This document shows, piece after piece, positions 25,068 to 32,872 of a DNA stretch of 34,160 bases. The translations under genes and the position numbers were made by a program. The notes below the pieces were generated by a model, which saw nothing but the letters and a program-made list of their open reading frames with translations, did not search any database and was not told the origin of the DNA. Positions within the stretch are counted from its first letter, which is position 1; each line of letters starts with the position of its first letter. The DNA is from Candidatus Gastranaerophilales bacterium (lineage in GTDB: Bacteria; Cyanobacteriota; Vampirovibrionia; Gastranaerophilales; Gastranaerophilaceae), in the NCBI GenBank assembly GCA_947624645.1, contig CANQLG010000020.1:1-34160 (forward strand). Direction: 5' to 3'.

Positions 25068-25255
25068 AACTCTCTCCTTATCCAAACTAATTATAATATA
25101 AATTTGATTATTTGTTTATTCCCCTTATGTTAATAAGACTATTTATATTAGATAAAGTTTCATCATTAAATAAAAATTAAATATACATGTCTTTAAACAT
25201 AAAGCTGATGAAATATTTAAAAATACAACTTATATTGAACAAAAGGAGAAAATTT

Positions 25256-25690
25256 ATGCACTATTTAGATATTGAATTAAAAGGTATTGATGAAAAAGGC
25301 AATGAAAAAAACTATAAACTTTCAGATTTTAAAGGGGAAAATATAATACTGTATTTTTACCCGCAAGACGATACGCCTGTTTGCACAAAGCAGGCACATG
25401 AATTTAAAGAAGCATTAAAAAAATTAAATGAATATGCAAAAGTTATAGGTGTAAGCTCTAACGAAATACAAGACCATCAGGAGTTTCAACAAAAAAATGA
25501 ACTTAATTTTCCTCTGTTATCAGATATTTCCGACAAATTAAAAAATGCTATATTAAGCCACCAAAATAAAATACAAAATATACAAAGATCAACTTTTATA
25601 TTAGATAAAGAAGGGAATATTATAAAATATTGGGAAAAAGTTGATGTGGATGACCATATTAATGAAATATTAGAATATTTTAAAAATTAA
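25256..25690 (+). CDS. bcp: Bcp/PrxQ-type peroxiredoxin
   Basis: 144 residues, thiol peroxidase of the AhpC/TSA superfamily. Peroxidatic cysteine C43 is in DDTPVCTKQA, where the usual form is TPGCT. YFYPQDDTPVCT and RSTFILDKEGNI are the family signatures. No second Cys is present in the whole chain, so it must act as a 1-Cys enzyme with an external thiol such as thioredoxin. Start at 25256, with AAAAGGAG eight bases upstream; an upstream in-frame ATG at 25187 lacks an SD. Followed by a clear terminator. Confidence 0.93.
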   Translation: MHYLDIELKGIDEKGNEKNYKLSDFKGENIILYFYPQDDTPVCTKQAHEFKEALKKLNEYAKVIGVSSNEIQDHQEFQQKNELNFPLLSDISDKLKNAILSHQNKIQNIQRSTFILDKEGNIIKYWEKVDVDDHINEILEYFKN

Positions 25691-25691
25691 A

Positions 25692-25717
25692 AAATACACC
25701 GCATAAGCGGTGTATTT
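25692..25717. terminator. Intrinsic terminator between peroxiredoxin and the convergent unknown gene
   Basis: An 11-bp stem (25692-25702 with 25707-25717) with ATAA loop, GC-rich at the loop end and flanked by A and T runs; usable from both strands. Confidence 0.85.
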
Positions 25718-25749
25718 ACCTTATTTTCCATTCAGATTAATATTTAAAT

Positions 25750-26592
25750 TTACTTTGTAAAAATATTCTTATCTTTAAATTTATATTCATCCTCTTTAGA
25801 TTTTGGGATTTTATTTAATTTTTCTTTTTCAGTTTTATTTTGCTCCTCAGTCTTTGAAACTTCAGAAATTGAATAGTTTAAAGCATTTTTATAATTTTCT
25901 TTATCTTCATTATCTTTTTTTGTACCGGTATAATGAAGTGAGAATGCATTATTTTCAAGCTGAGCTTTCAGTTCTGCATCTTCAACTGATAATCCCCTAT
26001 TAATATATTTCTCTACATTTAGGTTAAACTCAGTTTGAGAGATTTCTTCATCTTCATTGCCTTCAGCACTTGAACCGCCACCGACACTGATATTGATACC
26101 TTCATTTTCAAACTGTTTGATTAAATCAACATCAACGGCAATATCAGAAAGAATTTGATTCATAAATACTTCTTCAACTTCAATAGCAGCATTACCGTTA
26201 GCATCAGCTATAACAATTTCTCCGCCTTTTCCGTCCGAGATAGTATATACATTTATACCGCCGTTTCTAACTTTTCTTGACCCATGTCCGGCTGACTTTT
26301 CATCAACCATATATTGAGTTTGAACCCATTGAGTACTGACGGATAAGCCCATACTTTTTAAAGAACTTACAAAAGTACCATTTTGCATAACATTTCTTTT
26401 ATTACCAAACAATGAAGCCACTCTCGCTTGCAATTCGTAGTCCGCATCACAATCAAAACTATCTGTAATCATATCTTTTACATTATCACCCAAATAATAG
26501 CCATAATGTTCAAAAGATGCTTCATTAGCACTTAAAGAAGTGGTTTTGAATCCTGCTTGTGTTAATTCGTTTTTTATGGAACTCGAAGTCAT
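25750..26592 (-). CDS. Hypothetical protein
   Basis: 280 residues, no signal peptide or membrane segment. The N-terminal 140 residues look folded (TSSSIKNELTQAGFKTTSLS; a Trp/Tyr-rich VSTQWVQTQYMVDEKSAGHG; a Gly/Asp-rich SDGKGGEIVIADANGNAAIEV beta region). An acidic linker with GGGSSAEGNEDEE follows near 175, and a Lys/Glu-rich, probably disordered C-terminus. The layout resembles the other modular, signal-less proteins here (CHAP and repeat proteins), but I find no shared domain. SD GAGGT. Divergent from the radical SAM gene. Confidence 0.65.
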   Translation of the reverse strand: MTSSSIKNELTQAGFKTTSLSANEASFEHYGYYLGDNVKDMITDSFDCDADYELQARVASLFGNKRNVMQNGTFVSSLKSMGLSVSTQWVQTQYMVDEKSAGHGSRKVRNGGINVYTISDGKGGEIVIADANGNAAIEVEEVFMNQILSDIAVDVDLIKQFENEGINISVGGGSSAEGNEDEEISQTEFNLNVEKYINRGLSVEDAELKAQLENNAFSLHYTGTKKDNEDKENYKNALNYSISEVSKTEEQNKTEKEKLNKIPKSKEDEYKFKDKNIFTK

Positions 26593-26691
26593 TTGTTTAC
26601 CTCATTTCTTATTTTATTCTTATATATATAAAGTATATACTCTTTATAGAATTGCCTTTTTTGTATATATCAATTTAATATTTCTTAATAA

Positions 26692-26721
26692 TTAGAAAAA
26701 AAGTCAATAATAATCTATACT
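26692..26721 (+). promoter_or_regulatory. Promoter giving a possible leaderless mRNA for the radical SAM gene
   Basis: TTAGAA (26692-26697), 18-base spacer, TATACT (26716-26721), seven bases to the ATG at 26729 and no SD between. Transcription is expected to begin at or next to the start codon. Confidence 0.5.
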
Positions 26722-26728
26722 TATATGT

Positions 26729-28552
26729 ATGAAAAAAGACAAAATAGTACTGATTTTCCCGCCACAATGGACCCCAATCAGTCCGCATTATGCGTTGCCA
26801 TCTTTAATTGGGCAGCTAAAGTCCAACGGATACAGCGCAAAAGCAATGGATTTAAATATAGATTTTTACGATAAGATTTTAACGAGACAAAATCTTGAAG
26901 ATTCATTTCTTTTAGCAAAAATACAATTAGAAGAATTAAAAAAAGAAATATTAAAGATATATTCTCCCGCTAAAAAAGAAAATGATTATTCATTAGAAGA
27001 AAAAATAATTTTATATAAATACAATTATTTAAAAAAATATTATGCAAATAATGAGGAAAAGGCAAAAATAATTCCGTCTTTTATTGAGGCTGCAAAGAAA
27101 ACTTTTAAAACTGATGACTTTTATAATCCTGTATTATTAATAAAATCTTTGAATATAATAGATAAAGGACTTGAAATAGTTTCTTTACCATATAGTCCTA
27201 CAAGAGTTCAATTTGATTGGATTCAAAATCCTTTCTTTAAATTTAATTTTGAAAGTATTAAATATTTTGTAAATGATACAAACAGCAATATATTTATAAA
27301 ATACTATGAAACAAAAATAGAAGAAATACTTAAAGAAACACCTGACTTAATAGCTGTATCAATAAATTCTTCAAGCCAGATTATAGCAGGATTAACACTT
27401 ACAAGTATATTGAAAAAAAGAACTGATGCTCATATCAATATAGGCGGGAATTTTTTCGGAAGAATTACTGATGAATTAAAAAAATATCCCGAATTTTTTA
27501 ACGATTTTGCCGACAGTATATCAATTGAAGAGGGCGAAGGACCAATACTTAAATTGGCAGAATATATCGCATCCAAAATTCCTATTGAGCAAGTTTCAAA
27601 TTTAATGTATAAAAAGGGGAATGAAATTATACAGAACCCTAAAATGAAGCCGCTGAAACTCGATGAAGTAAGTAATGTAAATTTAGATGATTATGAATTT
27701 AATAAATATTTTTCCCCTGATATAGTTTTACCTTTTCAGTCATCAAGGGGATGTTATTGGGGCAAATGCAGCTTCTGCGATCAAGATTTCGGACAAAACT
27801 TCAATATAAAGAATACGGATAAAACAATAAATGAATTCAAAGAATTAAAAGATAAATATAATATCAGTAAATTTGAATTTATAGATGAATCTGTTTCACC
27901 CGTTTATTTAAAAGAATTATCCGAAAAATTAATAAAAGAAAATGTAAAAATAAGTTATTTTTGTGATGCAAGGCTGGAAACGGCATTCGAATCAGATATA
28001 TTAAAATCGGCAAATGAATCAGGATTAAAAATGATAATGTGGGGATTAGAATCAGGTTCAGCCAAAGTAATGAAGTTAATAAACAAAGGAATAGACTTAA
28101 ACAAACGATTTGAAATATTAAAAAATTCAAATGATGCAAATATATGGAATTTCGCATTTATTTTCTTCGGATTTCCGACAGAAACAAAAGAAGATGCTCA
28201 AAAAACGGTAGATATGATAATAAAATATAAAGACATTATCCACTCATACGGCAGAAGTATATTTACAATGGGACGCCATGCTAAACTTGCACAAGACCCC
28301 GAAAAATACGGAATAACAAAAATATATCCGGCAGAAGAAGAGTTTTCTCCCAATATAAACTTTGAATGCATAGGAATGAATAAATCAGAACTAAAAGAAA
28401 CTCTTCAATATTGTATACAAGAATGTGCCAAAACTTATCAAAATCCGTTATGGATGTATTTAAGATATAGAGAATGGCTATTCCTTTATATAGATAAATA
28501 TGGTAAAAATTATGTAAGTACGTACAATCTTAATTTAAAAGAGGATAAATGA
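26729..28552 (+). CDS. B12-binding-type radical SAM protein with CX4CX2C cluster motif
   Basis: 607 residues. The N-terminal domain begins IVLIFPPQWTPISPHYALPSL and contains SSSQIIAGLTLTSI and a GGNFF segment, the layout of cobalamin-binding radical SAM enzymes. The DxHxxG cobalamin histidine motif is not seen, so B12 may be bound base-off or not at all. The radical SAM core (about 335-560) has C342, C347 and C350 in SRGCYWGKCSFC: CX4CX2C instead of CX3CX2C. EFIDESVSP and IMWGLESGS follow, as in the family. The reaction is unknown. The preceding DNA has a -10 box seven bases from the ATG and no SD. Its stop overlaps the next start. Confidence 0.87.
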   Translation: MKKDKIVLIFPPQWTPISPHYALPSLIGQLKSNGYSAKAMDLNIDFYDKILTRQNLEDSFLLAKIQLEELKKEILKIYSPAKKENDYSLEEKIILYKYNYLKKYYANNEEKAKIIPSFIEAAKKTFKTDDFYNPVLLIKSLNIIDKGLEIVSLPYSPTRVQFDWIQNPFFKFNFESIKYFVNDTNSNIFIKYYETKIEEILKETPDLIAVSINSSSQIIAGLTLTSILKKRTDAHINIGGNFFGRITDELKKYPEFFNDFADSISIEEGEGPILKLAEYIASKIPIEQVSNLMYKKGNEIIQNPKMKPLKLDEVSNVNLDDYEFNKYFSPDIVLPFQSSRGCYWGKCSFCDQDFGQNFNIKNTDKTINEFKELKDKYNISKFEFIDESVSPVYLKELSEKLIKENVKISYFCDARLETAFESDILKSANESGLKMIMWGLESGSAKVMKLINKGIDLNKRFEILKNSNDANIWNFAFIFFGFPTETKEDAQKTVDMIIKYKDIIHSYGRSIFTMGRHAKLAQDPEKYGITKIYPAEEEFSPNINFECIGMNKSELKETLQYCIQECAKTYQNPLWMYLRYREWLFLYIDKYGKNYVSTYNLNLKEDK

Positions 28553-28896
28553 TGGATTTTTTCAAAAAAATAGGTGAAAAATTAGGTTTTGTTGAAGAAG
28601 AAAATAAGACAGAACAAATCAGGCAAGAGCGTGAAAAAATAAAACAGACTCTGATAGATAACCTAAAAAAAATTAATTTTACCGATGCGGAAATCGAAGA
28701 AGTTCTTGCTATACTCACAAAGATGGAAGCAGACGTTCAAGTACAAAAAGACTTGTTGATAGGAACCAATATAAATAATCCGGACCCCGGACCCGTTATG
28801 AACGAAATGCTTGGAGAAATAAGGCGTTTGGAAATCAAAGCAGGTGAAAATATAAAAGCCAAAATAGCAGAAATTCGTGCAAGAAAGTCAAAATAA
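28552..28896 (+). CDS. Small helical protein coupled to the radical SAM gene
   Basis: 114 residues, very charged, predicted to be two long helices (about 5-75 and 85-114) joined by a Pro/Gly loop NNPDPGP. It begins FFKKIGEKLGFVEEENKTEQ, an amphipathic opening that might touch membrane. It could be an accessory or substrate protein of the radical SAM enzyme, since it starts within its stop codon (TGATG; GAGG SD seven bases before the ATG at 28552). The ATG at 28549 is an alternative start. No leader/core features of a ribosomal peptide precursor are evident (no Cys, few Ser/Thr). Function unknown. Confidence 0.65.
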   Translation: MDFFKKIGEKLGFVEEENKTEQIRQEREKIKQTLIDNLKKINFTDAEIEEVLAILTKMEADVQVQKDLLIGTNINNPDPGPVMNEMLGEIRRLEIKAGENIKAKIAEIRARKSK

Positions 28897-29289
28897 CATA
28901 GATTTACTGCAATCTCAGAAATTTATATTAAAGGAGCTTCGCTTTGTATCGCTTATGCTCGTTCTCACCATACTAACTGTAATTTGAATATACAAAACTA
29001 AAACCTGATTAAAACATAATTTTAAATTGATATGAACCAATATTAGCGATAGCTTGTCAAAATCTCAAACCGAGGATATCGCTTTATGGGAAAGCTACGC
29101 AGTTGATAACTCGAGCTACACTCTTTTAATTAAAAGGGCTAAAAAGTTTAGGAACTAATTTAACATTACGATAGACAAACCACATTCCTCTATCAACTTT
29201 TTAAATTAGCAAACAACCCCAAACCACAATCCGAAATGGGTCAATGTCCTAATTTGGTTGGTAACTTAAACTATTATTTTATCAAAGTA
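28897..29289. other. 393-base intergenic region without a convincing gene
   Basis: No open frame with start signals. It contains one copy of the dispersed TTTGTATCGCTT-N-TGCTCGTTCTC element (28943-28966), an A/T palindrome CTTTTAATTAAAAG (29123-29136) and a nested inverted repeat (29155-29163 with 29201-29209, enclosing 29170-29175 with 29189-29194). CAAACCACA occurs at 29176-29184 and again near 29221. It may hold a small RNA or the remains of a decayed gene. Confidence 0.5.
28943..28966 (+). repeat. Dispersed TTTGTATCGCTTaTGCTCGTTCTC element, distal copy
   Basis: 24 bases matching 33974-33997 with one mismatch, 5 kb away and unrelated to coding sequence in both places. A shorter 17-base version is at 33832-33848. 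Probably a short interspersed repeat of this genome. Confidence 0.6.
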
Positions 29290-30084
29290 CTATTTCAAGT
29301 ATTGACGTTTGATTTCTTTTTGCAAATATTCATTGAAAACTTCTACGTTAGGCTTTCTTGGGTTGAAATTACTAAATTCTTTTTGCAGTTCAATATTAAA
29401 ATATGCATCAAACTCAGGTATTCGCAAGATTACATCACGTTCCAAACCCTGTGACTTTATTTCTATAACTTCCTGAATTTTTTTATAAATTTCAAGCGGA
29501 ATAATATTTTTAAGTTCATGTACCGTTTGTTTTAAATCAAGCGGAGGGATTTTATCATATTCATAAACATATTTAGCATTCAAAAGTCCACGCATAGAAT
29601 ATAGATACTTTTTATAAGTTATTGCTTTTGCCTGTTGTATAAATTCCCGATAATTATTTTTGAATAATGAAAAATAGTGTTTGAATAATCTTTCTTGATT
29701 AAAATTTTCTTTCATATATTCACGCAGCGGCAAGTTGTTATCGCCATAATAAACTATCGAAGAATTTAACCATTCAATCGTTGTCGGATTTGAGGCAAGT
29801 AAAAGTTTTAAATATTTAAAAATATCAAATCCGCTCATATCAATTAAAGAGCCTTGTGCTTCGCAAGATTTCAAATCTTTATCAAATGCAAAATTTATAA
29901 CATTTTGTTTAGGATTTAATACAATATAATCATTTATTTTTCTTTTAAAAACAAAACGCACATCAAAGTCGCTGTCTTTACTTGCCATACCCCAAGAACG
30001 GCTTCCGTTTTCAATTGCAAAGATAATTTTTACATTTTTATCTTTTTCTATTTTTTGCAATATTTTTTGTATTTTATTTTTCAT
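29290..30084 (-). CDS. RlaP-type RNA-repair nucleotidyltransferase
   Basis: 264 residues of the polymerase-beta nucleotidyltransferase superfamily, Pfam RlaP type (RtcB-associated). NGSRSWGMASKDSDFDVRFVF (26-46) is the diagnostic motif: G27-S28 then the metal-binding D39 and D41. A helical C-terminal domain follows. The family is predicted to add or process nucleotides at damaged RNA ends; the precise reaction is unproven. It starts three bases after the rtcB stop, with an AAAAGG SD inside the end of rtcB, so the two are one operon. Together they form a ligase plus nucleotidyltransferase repair pair. Confidence 0.88.
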   Translation of the reverse strand: MKNKIQKILQKIEKDKNVKIIFAIENGSRSWGMASKDSDFDVRFVFKRKINDYIVLNPKQNVINFAFDKDLKSCEAQGSLIDMSGFDIFKYLKLLLASNPTTIEWLNSSIVYYGDNNLPLREYMKENFNQERLFKHYFSLFKNNYREFIQQAKAITYKKYLYSMRGLLNAKYVYEYDKIPPLDLKQTVHELKNIIPLEIYKKIQEVIEIKSQGLERDVILRIPEFDAYFNIELQKEFSNFNPRKPNVEVFNEYLQKEIKRQYLK

Positions 30085-30087
30085 GAT

Positions 30088-31314
30088 TTACCTTTTGCCT
30101 TTTCTTTTAAAGTGTTCACTTGCTTTAAAGTTGTATATTGGTTTGATTATTTTAACTATATCTGCTGTTGGAGTTATATTATTTACAATATCATCCATAG
30201 TTTTATATGCCATAGGACACTCATCAAGAGTATCTTTATTAATGGATGTGGAGTATATTCCCTCCATGGAATTTTTAAATTCTTCAACCGTAAAATTCTT
30301 TTTTGCCTTATTTCTGCTGAATAACCTTCCCGCACCATGAGGAGCAGAATAATTCCAATCTTCATTACCTTTGCCTATACAGATTAAACTTCCGTCACGC
30401 ATATTTATAGGAATTAAAAGTTTTTCATCTTTTTTGGCAGAAACTGCACCTTTTCTAAGAATCATTGACTCTGTATCTATGTAATTATGAATTGTCGTAA
30501 ATTCTTCTTTTATGGTTAATCCAAGACCGTTAAGAAGTTCATCTGCCATGGCTTTTCTGTTTAAAACCGCATATTTTTGTACGATTTTCATATCATGAAT
30601 ATAGTCATCAAATAAATATCCGCTTGCATAAGCAAGAGCTTTGGGTATATCCGTTATAATTTGATTTTTTAATTTTGATATTGTTTCTTTAATTTCAGAG
30701 TATCTGCCTTGTAATTTTAAACTTTCCGTTACTTCATTAAGCATTTTTTTAGAGCAGTTATTAAGTTGTTTATATGCTTCTTCCTGATAGTATTCCGCCA
30801 CTTGTTTACCTAAAAATCTGCTTCCTGAGTGTATTACAATATACAAATTACCATTATCATCTTTGTCAATTTCAATAAAATGATTACCACCGCCGAGAGT
30901 TCCGATGCTATGAACCGCTCTGTGTTGATTTATCATATTAAGACAGCATAAATCTTTAATTTCAATTTCATCAATATATTGGTGAGGAATTTTTCTTATA
31001 TTCATTCCGCTTGGAATATTGTCATAAATGAATTTATCAAACTTTTCTAAATCAACGGAAGTATCGGCAAGTTCAATAGTTTCCATACCGCAGCCGATAT
31101 CAACTCCTACAAGATTTGGAACAACTTTATCCTTTATTGTCATTGTCGTTCCGATTGTACAACCTGCACCTGCGTGAACATCAGGCATGATACGAATTTT
31201 ACTATCCTTAATAAAATCTTGATTGCATAACGTTTGTATTTGCAGTTTTGAGGATTCATCAATTTTATCTGTAAATACTTTTGCAATATTTTTTTGACCG
31301 ATAATATTTTGCAT
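30088..31314 (-). CDS. rtcB: RtcB-family RNA ligase (3'-phosphate/cyclic phosphate to 5'-OH)
   Basis: 408 residues, the size of E. coli RtcB. It joins RNA 2',3'-cyclic-phosphate or 3'-phosphate ends to 5'-OH ends using GTP and Mn2+. Metal and catalytic residues are in place: D72 and C75 (GVDIGCGM), H145 (GGGNHFIEI), H162 (HSGSR), H276 (TTIHNYI) and the guanylylated H326 (SAPHGAGR). I start it at the ATG at 31314, preceded by AAAAAGGG; a longer frame would run into tRNA-His. The gene begins only 23 bases after the tRNA-His 3' end and is followed at once by rlaP. No archease gene is seen nearby. Confidence 0.95.
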   Translation of the reverse strand: MQNIIGQKNIAKVFTDKIDESSKLQIQTLCNQDFIKDSKIRIMPDVHAGAGCTIGTTMTIKDKVVPNLVGVDIGCGMETIELADTSVDLEKFDKFIYDNIPSGMNIRKIPHQYIDEIEIKDLCCLNMINQHRAVHSIGTLGGGNHFIEIDKDDNGNLYIVIHSGSRFLGKQVAEYYQEEAYKQLNNCSKKMLNEVTESLKLQGRYSEIKETISKLKNQIITDIPKALAYASGYLFDDYIHDMKIVQKYAVLNRKAMADELLNGLGLTIKEEFTTIHNYIDTESMILRKGAVSAKKDEKLLIPINMRDGSLICIGKGNEDWNYSAPHGAGRLFSRNKAKKNFTVEEFKNSMEGIYSTSINKDTLDECPMAYKTMDDIVNNITPTADIVKIIKPIYNFKASEHFKRKGKR

Positions 31315-31337
31315 ATTTACCCTTTTTATATATTTGG

Positions 31338-31409
31338 GGTGCAAGAAGGGAGTTGAACCCTTGTTATCCGAGCCACAATCGGAGGTTCTACCGTTAAACT
31401 ACATGCACC
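31338..31409 (-). tRNA. tRNA-His (anticodon GUG)
   Basis: On the complement, the anticodon stem TCCGA/TCGGA encloses loop TTGTGGC, giving GTG. The extra 5' G(-1), hallmark of tRNA-His, is encoded and pairs with C73. The acceptor GTGCATG/CTTGCAC has one U-U mismatch (6-67). A CCA follows directly (31335-31337), unlike the tRNAs at the window start. T arm AAGGG-TTCAACT-CCCTT. Nine bases downstream of tRNA-Phe and 23 bases before rtcB. Confidence 0.95.
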
Positions 31410-31418
31410 ATATTAAAT

Positions 31419-31491
31419 TGGCTCCGACTTGATTTGAACAAGTTACGCCCGCCTCTTCAGGGCGGCGCTCTACCGATTGAGCTACGGAGCC
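31419..31491 (-). tRNA. tRNA-Phe (anticodon GAA)
   Basis: On the complement, acceptor GGCTCCG pairs perfectly with CGGAGCC, discriminator A. The anticodon stem CCGCC/GGCGG encloses loop CTGAAGA, giving GAA with G37 instead of the usual A37. T arm ACTTG-TTCAAAT-CAAGT. No CCA encoded. It heads the tRNA-Phe, tRNA-His, rtcB, rlaP series. Confidence 0.94.
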
Positions 31492-31504
31492 TTGTCCGAC
31501 AAAC

Positions 31505-31528
31505 AGGTAGAACTTTTAAATTCTACCT
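31505..31528. promoter_or_regulatory. 8-bp hairpin in the divergent region between tRNA-Phe and the WYL pair
   Basis: AGGTAGAA (31505-31512) and TTCTACCT (31521-31528) with an 8-base A/T spacer, 14 bases upstream of tRNA-Phe. It may be an operator for a divergent regulator or part of the tRNA leader. On the opposite side, TATAAT at 31621-31626 is the likely -10 of the WYL operon. Confidence 0.35.
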
Positions 31529-31645
31529 CTGCCATTATCAGAATAAACTATTTAATTTTAAATATCATTTAAAAAAAGTTGCGAACTTTAACTATTACTA
31601 TTCATACCTTATAATTTTTGTATAATACAGATAAAAGGTAAAATT

Positions 31646-32872
31646 ATGTCTGAATACTCTGAATTAATCAAAAACTTTAGTCGTATAAGAGATTATATGC
31701 GTGAGTTTTTTGTGTTCGGATTTAAGACAAGAAACGATTTTAATCAAAAAAGCAAGCGCACATACGACAATGAACGAAGAAGAATTGAAAATTATCTGGG
31801 AGATATAACAAAATGGGAATACACAAATGGAGGCAAAAAAGTATTTATTTCCGTCGATTTATCTAAAATCCCTGAAAATCCTTTTTATAAAGCATACAAA
31901 TCAAAAAGTTTTACCGATAATGATATTATTCTGCACTTTTTAATTTTGGATATTTTAACAAGTAATGACAATCATACACTTGATGAAATAACAGACATAA
32001 TAAATGACCGAGTTGAACTTATATTTGAGCCTCAAACAGTTAGAAATAAACTCAAAGAGTATTGTGAATTTGGAATTATCAATGCGGTAAAAAATAAAAA
32101 AACATATTATTATTCTTTGAATAAATGTTATTTTAAAGATTTTGGAATTTCAACCGATGCAATTAGTTTTTTTAGTGAGATTGCTCCGTTTGGGGTAATA
32201 GGAAGTTATATTAATGACAAAATCGGAAATAAAAACATTAAGTTTCAATTCAAGCATAATTTTATAGTTAATACGCTTGAAGATAATGTAGCGCTTGATA
32301 TTATAAATGCAATAAAACAGCAAAAACGAGTTATTATTAATAATTTTTCCCGCAGAAAAAATGTAGCCGATAATATTAATATTCTGCCATTGATAATTTT
32401 TGTAAGCGTACAAACGGGAAGAAGATATGTAATTGCACAAGGCAGGGGTAAATTTAGGTTTTCGGTTTACCGTTTGGATTATATAAAAAGTGTTAAAATT
32501 TTAGAAAAAGATGAAAATTTTTCTTCTATTAGGGAAAGTTTAAAATCTTGTTTTGAAAATTCTTTTTCAACGGCATTGGTACAGGAATGTAAGCCTGAAC
32601 ATTTTGAAATGACTTTATTTATTAATGAAAAAAACGAAGATTTTATTATTAAAAGGCTGGAACGTGAAAGCAGAGGCGGTAAAGTTGAAAAATTAAGGCG
32701 TAATATATATAAATATTCAAATGATATTTATGATACGAATGAATTAACAACTTGGATTAAAACTTTTATCGGAAGAATTATTGAATTAAATGGGAATAAT
32801 AAAAAGGTTATAGACCTTTTTTATGAAGATGTTAAAAAAATGGCACAAATGTATGGAGGTATTAATGAATAA
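31646..32872 (+). CDS. WYL-domain protein (first of a tandem pair)
   Basis: 408 residues. An N-terminal helical region begins FSRIRDYMREFFVFGFKTR, followed by a winged-helix-like part (about 85-165, with NDHTLDE-like spacing and YYYSLNKCYF). The WYL domain (about 210-290) has ILPLIIFVSVQTGRRYVIA then FSVYRLDYIKSV; the W-Y-L triplet itself is replaced by R-Y-V. The WCX-type C-terminal extension spans about 310-400. WYL proteins are mostly transcription regulators that bind nucleotide-type ligands, as in PafBC. It is divergent from the rtcB-rlaP unit across a 154-base gap holding a TATAAT (31621) and SD AAAAGG. Likely a regulator of the repair operon (inference from position). Confidence 0.82.
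   Translation: MSEYSELIKNFSRIRDYMREFFVFGFKTRNDFNQKSKRTYDNERRRIENYLGDITKWEYTNGGKKVFISVDLSKIPENPFYKAYKSKSFTDNDIILHFLILDILTSNDNHTLDEITDIINDRVELIFEPQTVRNKLKEYCEFGIINAVKNKKTYYYSLNKCYFKDFGISTDAISFFSEIAPFGVIGSYINDKIGNKNIKFQFKHNFIVNTLEDNVALDIINAIKQQKRVIINNFSRRKNVADNINILPLIIFVSVQTGRRYVIAQGRGKFRFSVYRLDYIKSVKILEKDENFSSIRESLKSCFENSFSTALVQECKPEHFEMTLFINEKNEDFIIKRLERESRGGKVEKLRRNIYKYSNDIYDTNELTTWIKTFIGRIIELNGNNKKVIDLFYEDVKKMAQMYGGINE

Noticed and set aside
28552-28896. Ribosomally made peptide precursor for the radical SAM enzyme
   Set aside because: At 114 residues with no Cys and no evident leader/core split, it looks like a folded helical partner rather than a precursor; kept only as an open question.
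29236-29454. A 72-residue plus-strand frame at the end of the intergenic region
   Set aside because: It lacks an SD and mostly overlaps the 3' part of the RlaP-type gene on the other strand.
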